DNA of 64,000 nt from Actinoplanes palleronii. GTDB lineage: Bacteria > Actinomycetota > Actinomycetes > Mycobacteriales > Micromonosporaceae. The position numbers were made by a program, and so were the translations under genes. The DNA lies in contig NZ_BOMS01000048.1 of the NCBI RefSeq assembly GCF_016862315.1, forward strand, positions 1-64,000, written 5' to 3'. Shown here in pieces: positions 8,239-18,173 of this stretch (positions within the stretch are counted from its first letter, which is position 1; every line of letters begins with the position of its first letter). The notes below the pieces were generated by a model. The model saw only the letters and a program-made list of their open reading frames with translations. It did no database searches and was not told where the DNA came from.

Positions 8239-9003
8239 TCAAGCGGAGCGGGCTGTGGTGATGCCGCCGTCGACGGCGATCTCGGCGCCGTGGAGGTAGC
8301 CGGCGTGGTCGGAGAGCAGCCAGGCCACCGCGGCGGCGATCTCCTCGGGGGTGCCGGGGCGGCCGGCCGGGATGCCGGCGGTCATGTGCGCGATGACGTC
8401 GCCGTCGGAGGCGTTGATCGGGGTCCGGGTCGCCCCCGGGGAGACGGTGTTGACCCGCACCCCGCGGGGACCGAACTCCGCGGCCCAGCTGCGGGCCAGC
8501 TGGATCTCCGCCGCCTTGGTCGCGGAGTACAGCCCGACAAAGGCGTGTCCGACGTGCGCCATCCACGAACCGATGACCACGATCGCGCCGTGGCCACGTT
8601 CGGCCATCGCCGGAGCCAGCGCGGCGGTCAGCACGTGAGGCGCGCGGACGTTCACCGCGAGCGTGGCCTCCAGGTCGGCATCGGTGAGGCTCACCGTGTC
8701 GACGGCCGGGCACAGGGCGGCGTTGTGGACCACCGCGTCCAGTCGCCCGCCCGCGGCCTCGACGGCGGCGCGGGCGAAGTCCCGCAGCGCCTCGGGTGGG
8801 CCGGTCAGGTCGGCGGGGACGAACACGGCGTGTCCGCCGGAGGTTTTGATGTCGGCGACGACGGCCGCGCCGCGGGTCGAGTCCCGGCCGGAGACGACGA
8901 CGCGCCATCCCTGCGCGGCAAGGGTCCGGGCGGTGGCGGCACCGATGCCGCTGGTGGAGCCGGTGATCAGAATGGTGCGAGTGTCCGTGGAGGTCATGGT
9001 CAT
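8239..9003 (-). CDS. short-chain dehydrogenase/reductase
   Basis: About 254 residues, classical SDR. NAD(P)-binding TGSTSGIG at residues 14-21, a variant HNAA in place of the usual NNAG, catalytic Ser in VVIGSWM and the YSATK active-site tetrad near residue 170. C-terminal VDGGIT matches the family end. Substrate unknown. ATG 9003 is taken as start (ATG 8997 also possible), preceded by a purine-rich GGGGTGAAGT. It is divergent from the XRE regulator, the usual layout for a regulator controlling a neighbouring SDR. Confidence 0.9.
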   Translation of the reverse strand: MTMTSTDTRTILITGSTSGIGAATARTLAAQGWRVVVSGRDSTRGAAVVADIKTSGGHAVFVPADLTGPPEALRDFARAAVEAAGGRLDAVVHNAALCPAVDTVSLTDADLEATLAVNVRAPHVLTAALAPAMAERGHGAIVVIGSWMAHVGHAFVGLYSATKAAEIQLARSWAAEFGPRGVRVNTVSPGATRTPINASDGDVIAHMTAGIPAGRPGTPEEIAAAVAWLLSDHAGYLHGAEIAVDGGITTARSA

Positions 9004-9098
9004 CACTTCACCCCAAGGACGCAGCACGGACCAGGGCGCGTCCTGCCTGGTCACCACGCGACCAGGTTCGGGCGCGGGTCTGCTTCTACTCTGGGTGG

Positions 9099-9968
9099 GT
9101 GCCCGCTGACCGTGCTGCCCTCGGGGCTTTCCTGCGCTCCCGGCGCGACCGCCTGACCCCTGCCCAGGCCGGCATCACGGCCTTCCCGGGCCCCCGGCGG
9201 GTGCCGGGTCTGCGCAAGGAGGAGCTCGCCGTGCTCGCCGGGTTGAGCCCGGACCACTACAGCCGCCTGGAGCAGGGCCGCCAGCCCACCGTCACCGACC
9301 AGGTGGTGCAGGCGTTGTCCCGGGCGCTGCAACTCGACGAGGTCGAACGCCAGCACCTGCGGGATCTGGCCGCACCGACCTCGCACCGGCGCTGGGCCGG
9401 GCCGGAGACCGCGCAACGGCCTGATCCGGGGATGCTGCGCCTGATGGGTGCGCTCGGCCACGTCCCGGTGTTGCTGCTGGGGCGCCGATCGCAGGTGCTG
9501 GCCGGCAACGGGTTGTTGCGTGCGGTGCTGGGACCCGCGCTGGAGCCGGGGGCGTCGTTCGCACGCTGGCTGTTCCTGGATCCCGACGCACGGGTCCGGA
9601 TAGTGAACTGGGCCGACTTCGCGGCACCCGCCGTCGGGGCGCTGCGCTACGAGGTGGGCCGGCACCCCGACGACCGTCGCCTCACCGACCTGGTGGAGGA
9701 GCTGCGCCGCAGCGATCCCGATGTCGCCCAGTGGTGGGACGACCAGCGGGTCACCTTCCGCACCTCGGTGACCAAGCACCTGGCCCACCCGACCGCCGGC
9801 CCGCTCACGTTCGGCATCGAGTCGGTGGTCGGGCCACACGATCCGGAACAACGCCTGGTCGTCTACACCGTCGAACCCGACTCCCCCACGGCCCGAGTAC
9901 TGCCATTACTGGCAAGTTGGGCAGCCGAACCGCAGGAATCACGACAAGCGGGCGAGACCGCCATCTGA
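9099..9968 (+). CDS. XRE-family regulator with MmyB-like ligand domain
   Basis: 289 residues. The N-terminal HTH contains PGLRKEELAVLAGLSPDHYSRLEQGR (read as PGLRKEELAVLAGLS then PDHYSRLEQGR), the hallmark of this large actinobacterial family, followed by the MmyB-like domain with RWLFLDPDARV and the terminal YTVEPDSPT segment. GTG 9099 is the start. Members typically repress a divergent SDR or oxidoreductase gene; here the SDR starts 95 bp away. The ligand pocket binds fatty-acid-like molecules in the one structural relative known to me. Confidence 0.9.
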   Translation: MPADRAALGAFLRSRRDRLTPAQAGITAFPGPRRVPGLRKEELAVLAGLSPDHYSRLEQGRQPTVTDQVVQALSRALQLDEVERQHLRDLAAPTSHRRWAGPETAQRPDPGMLRLMGALGHVPVLLLGRRSQVLAGNGLLRAVLGPALEPGASFARWLFLDPDARVRIVNWADFAAPAVGALRYEVGRHPDDRRLTDLVEELRRSDPDVAQWWDDQRVTFRTSVTKHLAHPTAGPLTFGIESVVGPHDPEQRLVVYTVEPDSPTARVLPLLASWAAEPQESRQAGETAI

Positions 9969-10094
9969 ACGACCAGGTCGCTGTCGGCAATGATCAATTT
10001 GGGTACGAGGAGCAGGACCGTGCGGACCCGTGCACTAGCTTGCTTTCTAACTTCGAGTTTCTGCAGGTCGGCTTGGTGCAGAAGCGGTGAATAG
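9969..10094. other. intergenic, nothing recognised
   Basis: Lower GC than its surroundings and no consistent codon bias in any frame. No promoter, RNA or repeat could be supported. Confidence 0.5.
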
Positions 10095-10413
10095 TTTGCC
10101 GACATCCGCACCATCGCGTTACAGCTCGTCATCAGCGAGCAGCTGACGGCCTGGTGGTACCTCGCTCTGAGCGAAGACCAGGACCCTGACGCGTTTGACG
10201 CGGACGGATTCTTCGGTTGCCCCGTCGACGCGGGCGTTGGCACGCTGGCTGACCTGGTGGCCGTGCGGCGCTGGCGGGCTGGGACTTCGACCGCCTGGAC
10301 TCCGGCTGGGGGCGACCCGCCTTTCCCACCTTGGTCGGGGGCGCCGCCGACGGCCAGATCACCGCCTTGCCACCGACTTCATGGTCATCCCCGGGCCGGA
10401 CTCGGACGCCTGA
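10095..10413 (+). pseudogene. decayed DUF4241-like gene
   Basis: Frame 10101 onward gives EQLTAWWYLALSEDQDPDAF and then DGFFGCPVDAGVGTLAD, which resembles the core of DUF4241 proteins (the usual text is close to EFFGFGVDAGTG). The match then continues in other frames: WDFDRLDSGWG, next PTLVGGAADGQITAL, and finally ATDFMVIPGPDSDA ending at a TGA at 10411-10413. At least two frame changes break it, and a stop at 10092-10094 cuts off the N-terminal part. The family assignment is from memory of its motifs; the frame breaks are seen directly. Confidence 0.55.
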
Positions 10414-10535
10414 TCGGGCTGCGGCCAGCCCCTACCGGCGGAAGAACTCACTCAGCGGCGATCAGTGCCGATGGTTTCGCGGACCTGCTCCAGCGCATAC
10501 GTGACCGACGGGCTGGAACCCTGCTGAGACCGAGG

Positions 10536-11111
10536 ATGCCGATGACCGCAACCATGCTGCCGACGACTGACACTGATGTGGCGGCGAAGCAGCGCGCCCG
10601 CTTCGATGAGCTGACCGATAGTCCGTACTTCGAGCAGGTGGTGGCAGCCAACCGGCTCTACCTGACCGCGGCGGTCGGCGACCCGCTGGGCACCGAGCGG
10701 ACATACTGGGCGTTGAGCTGCCTGCCCAAAACCCTCGGGAACAGCCGCTTCTCCACGTTGTCGATGAGCACCATGGAGACTTTGGTCCTGCAGAAGCCTC
10801 GTACCCCTGGCGGGACACTCTCCGGGTTCGTCGTAGTCTCCCGGACGGTCCTCGAGGCCGCAGGCAACGCCTTCGACAACGACGGCCTTGATGTCACTCC
10901 GTCGGACTATGTCGCTGCAGGCGCCGACCAACTCTGGGTACGAGGAAGCTGGACCGCGCTGGCCCGTGAGCTCGTCGGCACCCTCGGCCGTCGGGCACCG
11001 CTGCGCGACGCGGCGCGCGAACTCGCAGGGCGGCTGGTCGGTGGCGCGGGGACAAACTACGCCCGGTACCACAATCCACACCTGGCGGCTCGCGTGCTCG
11101 GCCGGATCTGA
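10536..11111 (+). CDS. hypothetical protein
   Basis: About 191 residues, soluble, no recognised domain. The chain contains FSTLSMSTMETLVL followed by FVVVSRTVLEAAG, suggesting an alpha/beta fold, and ends with a basic ARYHNPHLAARVLGRI. ATG 10536 (or 10542) follows GACCGAGG; the longer upstream open frame overlaps the DUF4241 remnant and is not coding-like. A four-base-spaced or coupled neighbour is absent; DUF998 begins about 40 bp downstream on the same strand. Confidence 0.6.
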   Translation: MPMTATMLPTTDTDVAAKQRARFDELTDSPYFEQVVAANRLYLTAAVGDPLGTERTYWALSCLPKTLGNSRFSTLSMSTMETLVLQKPRTPGGTLSGFVVVSRTVLEAAGNAFDNDGLDVTPSDYVAAGADQLWVRGSWTALARELVGTLGRRAPLRDAARELAGRLVGGAGTNYARYHNPHLAARVLGRI

Positions 11112-11150
11112 CCGCAAGGCGATGCTGCACGACCGGGCACACTGGGGCTC

Positions 11151-11759
11151 GTGAAAACGTATGCGCTGGTGTCGTCGGCGGTGGCGCCGGTCGCCCTGAT
11201 CGGCGGCTGGACGCTCGCGGCGCGGCGGCAACCCGCCGGGTTCGACAGCGCGGTGGACACGATCAGTGCCCTCGCGGCCCGGGGCGCCACCGACCGGTGG
11301 CTGATGACCGTGGCGCTGCTCTGCGTCGGGGTCTGTCACGTGGTGACCGCGCTGGGCCTGACCCCGGCCGCCGTCGCGGGGCGGATCGTGCTCGCCCTCG
11401 GCGGGGTGGCGACGATGCTGGTGGCGGCGTTCCCGCTGCCGGTCGTGGGCACGTCGGCGGCGCACACCGTGGTGGCGGGTGCCGCGTTCGGCGCCCTGGC
11501 GACATGGCCGGCATTCGCCTGGCGACGGCGCGACCCCGGCCCGATGGCGCTGCGGCCCACGGTGTCGATCGCCGCGGCGCTGGTGCTCCTCGGGCTGGTC
11601 GTGTGGTTCACCGTGACCCTCGGGACCGGCGACCGGGTCGGGCTGGCCGAACGCGTGGCCGCCGGCGCGCAGTCGTGCTGGCCGCTGCTCGCGGTGCTGT
11701 CCTGCCGGCTGCACACCCGCCGCGCGGCCACCACCCACTCCCCGGCCCAGGTCGGATGA
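11151..11759 (+). CDS. DUF998 membrane protein
   Basis: 202 residues with about six hydrophobic segments. It begins VSSAVAPVALIGGW and contains DTISALAARGATDRWLM and later AAFPLPV, the conserved features of DUF998. The family is found in the plasma membrane; function unknown. GTG 11151 is the start. C-terminal ~15 residues are polar and cytoplasmic-like. Confidence 0.85.
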   Translation: MKTYALVSSAVAPVALIGGWTLAARRQPAGFDSAVDTISALAARGATDRWLMTVALLCVGVCHVVTALGLTPAAVAGRIVLALGGVATMLVAAFPLPVVGTSAAHTVVAGAAFGALATWPAFAWRRRDPGPMALRPTVSIAAALVLLGLVVWFTVTLGTGDRVGLAERVAAGAQSCWPLLAVLSCRLHTRRAATTHSPAQVG

Positions 11760-11783
11760 CGCGGCCACGACGCCGCCCGGGCG

Positions 11784-12344
11784 CTAGAACTCCAGCCGTA
11801 GGCCGGGCCATCGGGTGAGCCAGCCCTTGGCCTCCACCCGGGCCCGCACCGTCGCCCGGCCCACCGAGTTGCCGAACGTCGGTGATGGGCGGACCACCAT
11901 CCCCACGAGATCGCCTATCCCGTGGCAGGCCACCAGGTGCACCGAGTCGCCTCGCAGCGTCACCGCGATGCACGTCGCCGTCTCCGGCCAGCGGGAGATC
12001 GCGTCCAGGGTGGACGTGTACGGCTCGTCGCCGTTGCGGACGTGCATCCGGGCCTGATTGCGGATCTCCCAGGGCACCCCGGGCAGGATCGCCATCGCGC
12101 GGGCTTCGGCGCGAGTGTCCTCGCCCGGGTCCGGCTTCTGCGGGTCGAAGTAGGCGACGTCCACGTCACGCTCCGGCAGGACCGGCTGATCGCTGATCGC
12201 GTCCCAGACCCGGTTGCGGACGAAGCCGGCGCCGATCCACCAGTCCGGCAGCCCGAGGCCGGCCGCAGCCCGGAGTACGCTCATCGCCGCCGGGTCCGAC
12301 TCGATCACGCCCACGACGTCCCGCTCGCTCATCACCACTCTCAC
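11784..12344 (-). CDS. nucleotidyltransferase-family protein (NTP_transf_6 type)
   Basis: 186 residues. WWIGAGFVRNRVWD, followed by RDVDVAYFD with the acidic pair, and later WEIRNQARMHV match the PF06042 group of predicted nucleotidyltransferases. Substrate unknown. GTG 12344 overlaps the stop of the upstream dienelactone hydrolase (GTGA), indicating coupling, but ATG 12332 is an alternative start. Confidence 0.8.
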   Translation of the reverse strand: MRVVMSERDVVGVIESDPAAMSVLRAAAGLGLPDWWIGAGFVRNRVWDAISDQPVLPERDVDVAYFDPQKPDPGEDTRAEARAMAILPGVPWEIRNQARMHVRNGDEPYTSTLDAISRWPETATCIAVTLRGDSVHLVACHGIGDLVGMVVRPSPTFGNSVGRATVRARVEAKGWLTRWPGLRLEF

Positions 12345-13072
12345 GACCCTAGGGTGCGGTCCAGCAGGGCGAGAAGCCGATCCCAGTGGCCCTGTCGTGC
12401 GGCCGGATCGAAGGCGTCGGTGTCGGCCATGGTGAAACCGTGCGTCGTGCCGGGGTAGATCTCGGAGAGATAGTCGAGACGGGCGGCGTCCAAGGTCCGG
12501 TTGAGCCCGTCCAGGGCCTCGGGTGTCAGGTCGCTCGCGGCATGGCCGAAGTAGACCTCGGCGGTGATCGCGGCGAGCAGGTCGGGCCCGGCGGCGGCGA
12601 CCGGCCCGTGGAATGCGGCGACGGCCGCCACCCGGCCCGGGTGGGCCGCGGCGGTGCGCACTGCGAGCAGGCCGCCGATGCAGTACCCGGACACCGCGAC
12701 GGCGTCACCGCCGACCTCGGGCCGGCCGACGAGGAAGCGCAGGTAGGCGTCGGCGTCGCGGACCGCACGCTCGGCGGTGTGCGCCTCGATCATGGGCATC
12801 AGCTGGGCGAAGACCGCGGGCCGGGCGTCCGCTCCGATGTACGCGGGCAGCTCGATCACCGGGGTCGGACCGTGCCGGTAGAAGATGTTGGGCACCAGCA
12901 CGTAGTAGCCGTGCCCGGCCAGCTCGCAGGCCATCTCGCGCAGCACCGGCCGGATGCCGAAACCGTCCGGATACATCAGTACGCCCGGATACTGCCGGTC
13001 ACCGTCCGGGACCGCGGCGAACGCGTCAGCGCGGCCGTCCGCGGTGGGGATGTGCAGCGTCGAAGTGTGCAT
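12341..13072 (-). CDS. dienelactone hydrolase family protein
   Basis: About 243 residues. The cysteine nucleophile elbow GYCIGG, a later acidic residue in the AASDLTPE region and catalytic His in YPGTTHGF give the DLH triad. ATG 13072 is chosen: GGAGGAATT stands directly upstream and matches the family N terminus. Natural substrate unknown; DLH proteins hydrolyse dienelactones or other esters. Cotranscribed with the overlapping nucleotidyltransferase-like gene. Confidence 0.9.
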   Translation of the reverse strand: MHTSTLHIPTADGRADAFAAVPDGDRQYPGVLMYPDGFGIRPVLREMACELAGHGYYVLVPNIFYRHGPTPVIELPAYIGADARPAVFAQLMPMIEAHTAERAVRDADAYLRFLVGRPEVGGDAVAVSGYCIGGLLAVRTAAAHPGRVAAVAAFHGPVAAAGPDLLAAITAEVYFGHAASDLTPEALDGLNRTLDAARLDYLSEIYPGTTHGFTMADTDAFDPAARQGHWDRLLALLDRTLGS

Positions 13073-13090
13073 GAATTCCTCCGGTCGTCG

Positions 13091-13102
13091 TTGACACGTC
13101 AA
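13091..13102. promoter_or_regulatory. TTGAC-AC-GTCAA palindrome upstream of dienelactone hydrolase
   Basis: A 5+5 bp inverted repeat with a two-base centre lies about 20 bp upstream of the ATG. A wider imperfect symmetry (CGTCGT near 13085 and ACGACG near 13116) surrounds it. Position suits a repressor operator. No regulator is assigned. Confidence 0.35.
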
Positions 13103-13359
13103 TCCTGTGATCAACACGACGGAGGCGGGGCACGCGAGCCTTGACCGGCCCGCACGGCGCTCAGAGGAGCACCGGGTCACCCATCCGTGCGTGGCGTGAA
13201 GCCGACCCGGTAGTCATACCGCGAAGTCTACGCGTTAACAAAGCGTCAAGAAGCCCCACAGGCTTGTAGCAGTCGCGTCAACAACCGGGGCTACCGGCGG
13301 CGGGAGGCGATTCACTTCCGGACGAAGGCAAAACAACCCCCTCGTCTCTGGAGTTTCTC

Positions 13360-13440
13360 GTGGCTGATCTCGGCTTCGTCGTGCTCACGGTGGTGCTGTT
13401 CGCGGCACTGACCGTGCTGATTCGGGCGGTCGAACGCTGA
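13360..13440 (+). CDS. 26-residue membrane peptide leading the kdp operon
   Basis: A GTG-started frame encodes a 26-residue peptide with one hydrophobic stretch ([17 protein letters not shown]) and a charged C terminus RAVER. Its TGA overlaps the ATG of kdpF, so it is translationally coupled to the pump operon. A GGAGTTT site lies just upstream. It resembles KdpF in size and topology but is a different sequence. Similar peptides precede kdpF in other actinobacteria as far as I recall. A role as an accessory or regulatory subunit is inference. Confidence 0.6.
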   Translation: MADLGFVVLTVVLFAALTVLIRAVER

Positions 13441-13529
13441 TGAGCGCCGTCAACCTGATCGGTCTGATCCTCGCCGTCGTGCTGGCCGCCTTCCTGGTGG
13501 TCGCCCTGCTGTTCCCGGAGAAGTTCTGA
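13440..13529 (+). CDS. kdpF: KdpF, small subunit of K+-transporting ATPase
   Basis: 29 residues: one transmembrane helix ([20 protein letters not shown]) and a terminal PEKF, the conserved end of KdpF. It stabilises the KdpABC complex in the membrane. Both ends overlap neighbours (TGATG before, ATGA into kdpA). Confidence 0.92.
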   Translation: MSAVNLIGLILAVVLAAFLVVALLFPEKF

Positions 13530-15187
13530 TGGCCGGCTGGCTCTTCGTCGTCTCGCTGGTGGTCGCGCTGGTCGTGGTCTACCGCCCGTTCGGCGACTAC
13601 ATGTTCCGCGTCGTGACGTACCAGAAAAGCAACGTCTTGGAGCGCGGTGTCTACCGGGCGGTGGGTGTCGACCCTGCGGTCGAGCAGACCTGGGGTGTCT
13701 ACGCCCGGTCGGTGCTCGCGTTCTCCGCGGTCTCGATCCTGTTCCTCTACGGCCTGCTGCGGTTCCAGGACAAGCTGTGGCTGGCGCTGGGCATGGACCC
13801 GGTCACCACGCACATCGCCTGGAACACCGCGGTCAGCTTCGTGACCAACACCAACTGGCAGGCCTATTCGGGTGAGTCCACCCTGGGCCACCTGGTGCAG
13901 ATGGCCGGCCTGGCGGTGCAGAACTTCGTCTCGGCCGCCGTCGGCATAGCGGTCGCCGTCGCCCTGATCCGCGGATTCGCCGCGAACCAAGCGGCGAGCA
14001 AGAGTGCGACCCTCGGCAACTTCTGGGTCGACCTGACCCGGATCACCGTGCGGATCCTGTTGCCGATCTGCCTGCTCGCCACGCTGATCTTCATGGTCGG
14101 CGGGATGGTGCAGAACCTCTCCGGCGGCACCGACGTCACCACGCTGACCGGCGCCACGCAGCACATCACCGGCGGGCCGGTCGCCTCCCAGGAGGCGATC
14201 AAGGAACTCGGCACCAACGGCGGCGGCTTCTACAACGTCAACTCCGCCCACCCGTTCGAGAACCCGAGCGCCTGGACCAACTGGCTGGAGATCTTCCTGA
14301 TCTTCCTGATCCCGTTCAGCCTGCCCCGGGTCTTCGGTCGGATGATCAATCAAAACCGTCAGGGGTACGCCATCGCCGCGGTGATGGCCGTCCTCGCGAT
14401 CGGCTCGATCGCCCTGACCGTCGGGCTGGAGCTGCACGGCGCGGGCACGGTCCCGCAAGCGGTCGGCGCGGCGATGGAGGGCAAGGAGACCCGGTTCGGC
14501 GTCCCGAACTCGGCGACGTTCGCCGCGGCGACCACGCTCACCTCGACCGGCGCGGTCGACTCGTTCCACGACTCGTACACGTCGCTCGGCGGGATGATGC
14601 CGATGGTCAACATGATGCTCGGCGAGGTCGCGCCCGGTGGCACCGGCTCCGGGCTGTACGGCCTGCTCATCCTGGCGATGATCACGGTGTTCGTGGCCGG
14701 GCTGATGGTCGGCCGGACGCCGGAGTACCTGGGCAAGAAGATCGGCGCCCGGGAGATCAAGCTGGCGTCGCTCTACTTCCTGGTCACCCCGGCGCTGGTG
14801 CTGGGCGGCACCGCCGCGGCGTTCGCGACCGGCAACAACGGCACGGCGCTGAACACCGGCCCGCACGGGCTCTCCGAGGTGCTCTACGCGTTCACCAGTG
14901 CCGCCAACAACAACGGTTCCGCGTTCGGCGGCATCACCGTGAACACCCCGTGGTGGGACATCGCCACCGGGCTGGCCATGCTGCTCGGGCGCTTCCTGCC
15001 GCTGATCCTGGTGCTCGCGCTGGCCGGCTCCCTGGCCAGACAGCGCCCGGCACCGGAGTCCGAGGGCACGCTGCCCACCCACCAACCGCTGTTCGTCGGC
15101 ATGGTCGTCGGCGTGACCGTCGTCCTGGTCGCTCTCACCTTCCTCCCGGCCCTCGCGCTCGGCCCGCTGGCTGAAGGCCTGTCATGA
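13529..15187 (+). CDS. kdpA: KdpA, K+-binding channel-like subunit
   Basis: 552 residues with about ten membrane segments, normal length. It is the superfamily-of-K-transporters subunit that takes up K+ through a selectivity filter; filter-like Gly loops are visible, for example [14 protein letters not shown] and [19 protein letters not shown], and later [11 protein letters not shown]. Part of the inducible high-affinity ATP-driven K+ pump. Start and stop overlap kdpF and kdpB. Confidence 0.97.
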   Translation: MAGWLFVVSLVVALVVVYRPFGDYMFRVVTYQKSNVLERGVYRAVGVDPAVEQTWGVYARSVLAFSAVSILFLYGLLRFQDKLWLALGMDPVTTHIAWNTAVSFVTNTNWQAYSGESTLGHLVQMAGLAVQNFVSAAVGIAVAVALIRGFAANQAASKSATLGNFWVDLTRITVRILLPICLLATLIFMVGGMVQNLSGGTDVTTLTGATQHITGGPVASQEAIKELGTNGGGFYNVNSAHPFENPSAWTNWLEIFLIFLIPFSLPRVFGRMINQNRQGYAIAAVMAVLAIGSIALTVGLELHGAGTVPQAVGAAMEGKETRFGVPNSATFAAATTLTSTGAVDSFHDSYTSLGGMMPMVNMMLGEVAPGGTGSGLYGLLILAMITVFVAGLMVGRTPEYLGKKIGAREIKLASLYFLVTPALVLGGTAAAFATGNNGTALNTGPHGLSEVLYAFTSAANNNGSAFGGITVNTPWWDIATGLAMLLGRFLPLILVLALAGSLARQRPAPESEGTLPTHQPLFVGMVVGVTVVLVALTFLPALALGPLAEGLS

Positions 15188-17298
15188 CCACACCCGAAAG
15201 AAGCACTGCCATGACCACCACCCTGGACGACCTCGTCGAGGTCGACGCCGCTCCCCCGGCCACCCCGGTCAAGGCCGGCCTGCTCGACCCCAAGCAGCTG
15301 TGGAAGTCGCTGCCCCAGGCCCTCGCGAAGCTCGACCCCCGGACGCTGTGGCGCAACCCGGTGATGGTGATCGTCGAGGTCGGCGCGGTCTTCACCACCG
15401 TGCTGTCGATCGCCGAGCCGAGCGTGTTCGCCTGGTCGATCACGGTGTGGCTGTGGCTGACCGTCGTCTTCGCGAACCTGGCCGAAGCGGTCGCCGAGGG
15501 CCGCGGCAAGGCACAGGCCGCCGCGCTGCGAGCCGCCAAACAGGACACCGTGGCCTACCTGCCGGACGGCCGGACCGTGCCGGCTACGCAACTCCAGCTC
15601 GGTGACGTCGTGGTGGTCGAGGCCGGGCAGATCATCCCCGGTGACGGCGACGTGATCGAGGGCATCGCCAGCGTCGACGAGTCGGCGATCACCGGCGAGT
15701 CAGCGCCGGTGATCCGGGAGTCCGGCGGGGACCGCTCGGCGGTCACCGGCGGCACCAAGGTGCTCTCCGACCGGATCGTCGTGAAGATCACCCAGCGGCC
15801 CGGTGAGAGCTTCGTCGACCGGATGATCGCGCTGGTCGAGGGGGCCAACCGGCAGAAGACCCCGAACGAGATCGCGCTGAACATCCTCCTGGCCGCGCTG
15901 ACCATCATCTTCCTGCTGGCCGTGGTCACGTTGCAGCCGCTTGCGATCTTCGCGAAGGCGTACAACGCGGCAGCGCCGGACACCGCCGCGATCGACGGCA
16001 ACGGCGTGACCGGCATCGTTCTCGTGTCGCTGCTGGTCTGCCTGATCCCGACCACGATCGGGGCGCTGCTCTCGGCGATCGGCATCGCCGGGATGGACCG
16101 TCTGGTGCAACGCAACGTGCTCGCGATGAGCGGGCGGGCCGTGGAGGCCGCCGGCGACGTGAGCACGCTGCTGCTGGACAAGACCGGGACGATCACGCTG
16201 GGGAACCGTCAGGCGGCTGCGTTCGTACCCGTCAATGGGGTTGATCCGCGGGCCCTGGCGGACGCTGCGCAGCTCAGCAGCCTTGCCGATGAGACGCCCG
16301 AAGGGCGGTCGATCGTGGTCCTCGCCAAGAACGAGCACGGGCTGCGGGAACGGGAACCGGGCCTGATGGCCGACGCGGTCTGGGTGCCGTTCACCGCGCA
16401 GACCCGGATGAGCGGGGTGGACCTGCCCGGCCGGACGATCCGCAAGGGTGCGGCAGCGGCGGTGCTGAAGTGGGCCGGCACCCGGACCGACGAGGTGGAC
16501 GCGATCGTCGACCAGATCAGCGCCTCCGGCGGCACCCCGCTCGTGGTGGCCGAAAACGATCGGGTCCTCGGCGTGATCCACCTCAAGGACGTGGTCAAGT
16601 CCGGGATGAAGGCGCGGTTCGAGGAGATGCGCCGGATGGGCATCCGGACCGTGATGATCACCGGTGACAATCCGCGAACCGCCGCGGCGATCGCCGCCGA
16701 GGCCGGTGTCGACGACTTCCTGGCCGAGGCCACCCCGGAGGACAAACTCGCGCTGATCCGCAAGGAGCAGGCGGGCGGGCGGCTTGTCGCGATGACCGGC
16801 GACGGCACGAACGACGCGCCTGCCCTCGCCCAGGCCGACGTCGGCGTCGCGATGAACACGGGCACGTCGGCGGCGAAAGAGGCCGGCAACATGGTCGACC
16901 TGGACTCCGACCCGACCAAGCTGATCGAGATCGTGGAGATCGGCAAGCAGCTGCTGATCACCCGCGGGGCGCTGACCACGTTCAGCATCGCCAACGACAT
17001 CGCCAAGTATTTCGCGATCATCCCGGCCATGTTCGCCGCGGTCTACCCGGGCCTGGACACGCTCAACGTCATGCGGCTGCACTCGCCGGGCTCGGCGATC
17101 CTGTCCGCGGTCATCTTCAACGCGATCATCATCGTCGTGCTGATCCCGCTCGCCCTGCGCGGCGTCCGGTACCGGCCGTCGTCGGCCAGCCAGCTGCTGC
17201 GCCGCAACCTGCTGGTCTACGGCCTGGGCGGCGTCATCGCGCCGTTCCTCGGCATCAAGCTCATCGACCTGCTCATCCAGCTCATCCCCGGGATCTGA
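15184..17298 (+). CDS. kdpB: KdpB, P-type ATPase subunit
   Basis: 704 residues. Phosphorylated Asp332 in DKTGTIT, the A-domain TGES at 170-173 (its Ser is the inhibitory phosphorylation site in E. coli KdpB), [10 protein letters not shown] and [20 protein letters not shown] in the P domain. Drives K+ uptake by ATP hydrolysis with KdpA. ATG 15184 overlaps the kdpA stop; ATG 15211 is a possible alternative. Confidence 0.97.
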   Translation: MTTPERSTAMTTTLDDLVEVDAAPPATPVKAGLLDPKQLWKSLPQALAKLDPRTLWRNPVMVIVEVGAVFTTVLSIAEPSVFAWSITVWLWLTVVFANLAEAVAEGRGKAQAAALRAAKQDTVAYLPDGRTVPATQLQLGDVVVVEAGQIIPGDGDVIEGIASVDESAITGESAPVIRESGGDRSAVTGGTKVLSDRIVVKITQRPGESFVDRMIALVEGANRQKTPNEIALNILLAALTIIFLLAVVTLQPLAIFAKAYNAAAPDTAAIDGNGVTGIVLVSLLVCLIPTTIGALLSAIGIAGMDRLVQRNVLAMSGRAVEAAGDVSTLLLDKTGTITLGNRQAAAFVPVNGVDPRALADAAQLSSLADETPEGRSIVVLAKNEHGLREREPGLMADAVWVPFTAQTRMSGVDLPGRTIRKGAAAAVLKWAGTRTDEVDAIVDQISASGGTPLVVAENDRVLGVIHLKDVVKSGMKARFEEMRRMGIRTVMITGDNPRTAAAIAAEAGVDDFLAEATPEDKLALIRKEQAGGRLVAMTGDGTNDAPALAQADVGVAMNTGTSAAKEAGNMVDLDSDPTKLIEIVEIGKQLLITRGALTTFSIANDIAKYFAIIPAMFAAVYPGLDTLNVMRLHSPGSAILSAVIFNAIIIVVLIPLALRGVRYRPSSASQLLRRNLLVYGLGGVIAPFLGIKLIDLLIQLIPGI

Positions 17299-17303
17299 TC
17301 GAC

Positions 17304-18167
17304 ATGCGACTTCCTTCCTGGCTGGCCCAGCACCTGGCCGCGCTGCGCGCCCTGCTCGTCTTCACCGTCCTGCTCGGCCTCGCCTATCCGCTGCTCTTCG
17401 TCGGCCTCGGCAAGGTCCCCGGGCTGTCCGACAAGGCCGGCGGCTCGCTTCTCACGGTCAGTGACCAGACCGTCGGCAGCTCCCTGATCGGCCAGTCGTT
17501 CACCGACGCCGACGGCAACCCGATCCCCAGGTACTTCCAGAGCCGGCCGTCGGCGGCCGGAGACGGCTACGACCCGACCTCGACCTCGGCCAGCAACCTC
17601 GGCCCGGAAAGCGTCGTCGACACCGTGTCCGACGACCCGGACGCGGCGTCGCCGAGCCTGCTCACCCAGGTCTGCACGCGCAGCCTGGCGGTCGGCAAAC
17701 TCGAAGGTGTCGACGGCAGCCGCCCCTACTGCACCACCGCCGGCGTCGGCGCGGTCCTCGCGGTCTTCTACCGCGACGGCTTCACCGGCCCGGTCACCCG
17801 GGTGGTCGCGGTCAACCAGACCGGTACGCCGTTCGTCGCCAGCTATGCCGGCGTGCCCGTCGAACCGGCGCAGCCGGAAACCGACTACCGGGCGCTCGGC
17901 GGGGTCATCACGCCGATCCGCGGCACCGCGCCGGCCCGTCCGGTGGTGCCCGCCGACGCTGTCACCGCCAGTGGCAGCGGCCTCGACCCGCAGATCAGTC
18001 CCGCGTACGCCAACCTGCAGGCCCCGAGGATCGCCCGCGAGCGAGGCGTCCCGCTCGAACGGGTCCGCGAGCTGATCGCCGAGCACACCACCGGCCGCGC
18101 CCTCGGCTTCCTGGGCGAACCCGGCGTCGACGTCCTCGAGCTGAACCTGGCCCTCGACGGCAAGTGA
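17304..18167 (+). CDS. kdpC: KdpC, K+-ATPase accessory subunit
   Basis: 287 residues, longer than the ~190-residue enterobacterial form but usual for actinobacteria, owing to an insert after the SRPS segment. A single N-terminal membrane helix (ALLVFTVLLGLAYPLLFVGL) is followed by IGQSFTD, YFQSRPSAAGDGYDPTSTSASNLGP and the terminal GFLGEPGVDVLELNLALD. Starts five bases after kdpB. No kdpD or kdpE lies on either side. Confidence 0.95.
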   Translation: MRLPSWLAQHLAALRALLVFTVLLGLAYPLLFVGLGKVPGLSDKAGGSLLTVSDQTVGSSLIGQSFTDADGNPIPRYFQSRPSAAGDGYDPTSTSASNLGPESVVDTVSDDPDAASPSLLTQVCTRSLAVGKLEGVDGSRPYCTTAGVGAVLAVFYRDGFTGPVTRVVAVNQTGTPFVASYAGVPVEPAQPETDYRALGGVITPIRGTAPARPVVPADAVTASGSGLDPQISPAYANLQAPRIARERGVPLERVRELIAEHTTGRALGFLGEPGVDVLELNLALDGK

Positions 18168-18173
18168 CCACCG

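Noticed and set aside
8190..8260. Possible convergent terminator between DUF1048 and SDR
   Set aside because: The stem is only about five base pairs and imperfect.
13230..13340. Possible ydaO-like riboswitch before kdp
   Set aside because: The GTGAATC core is present only on the strand opposite to kdp and flanking conserved stems are not visible. A covariance search is needed.
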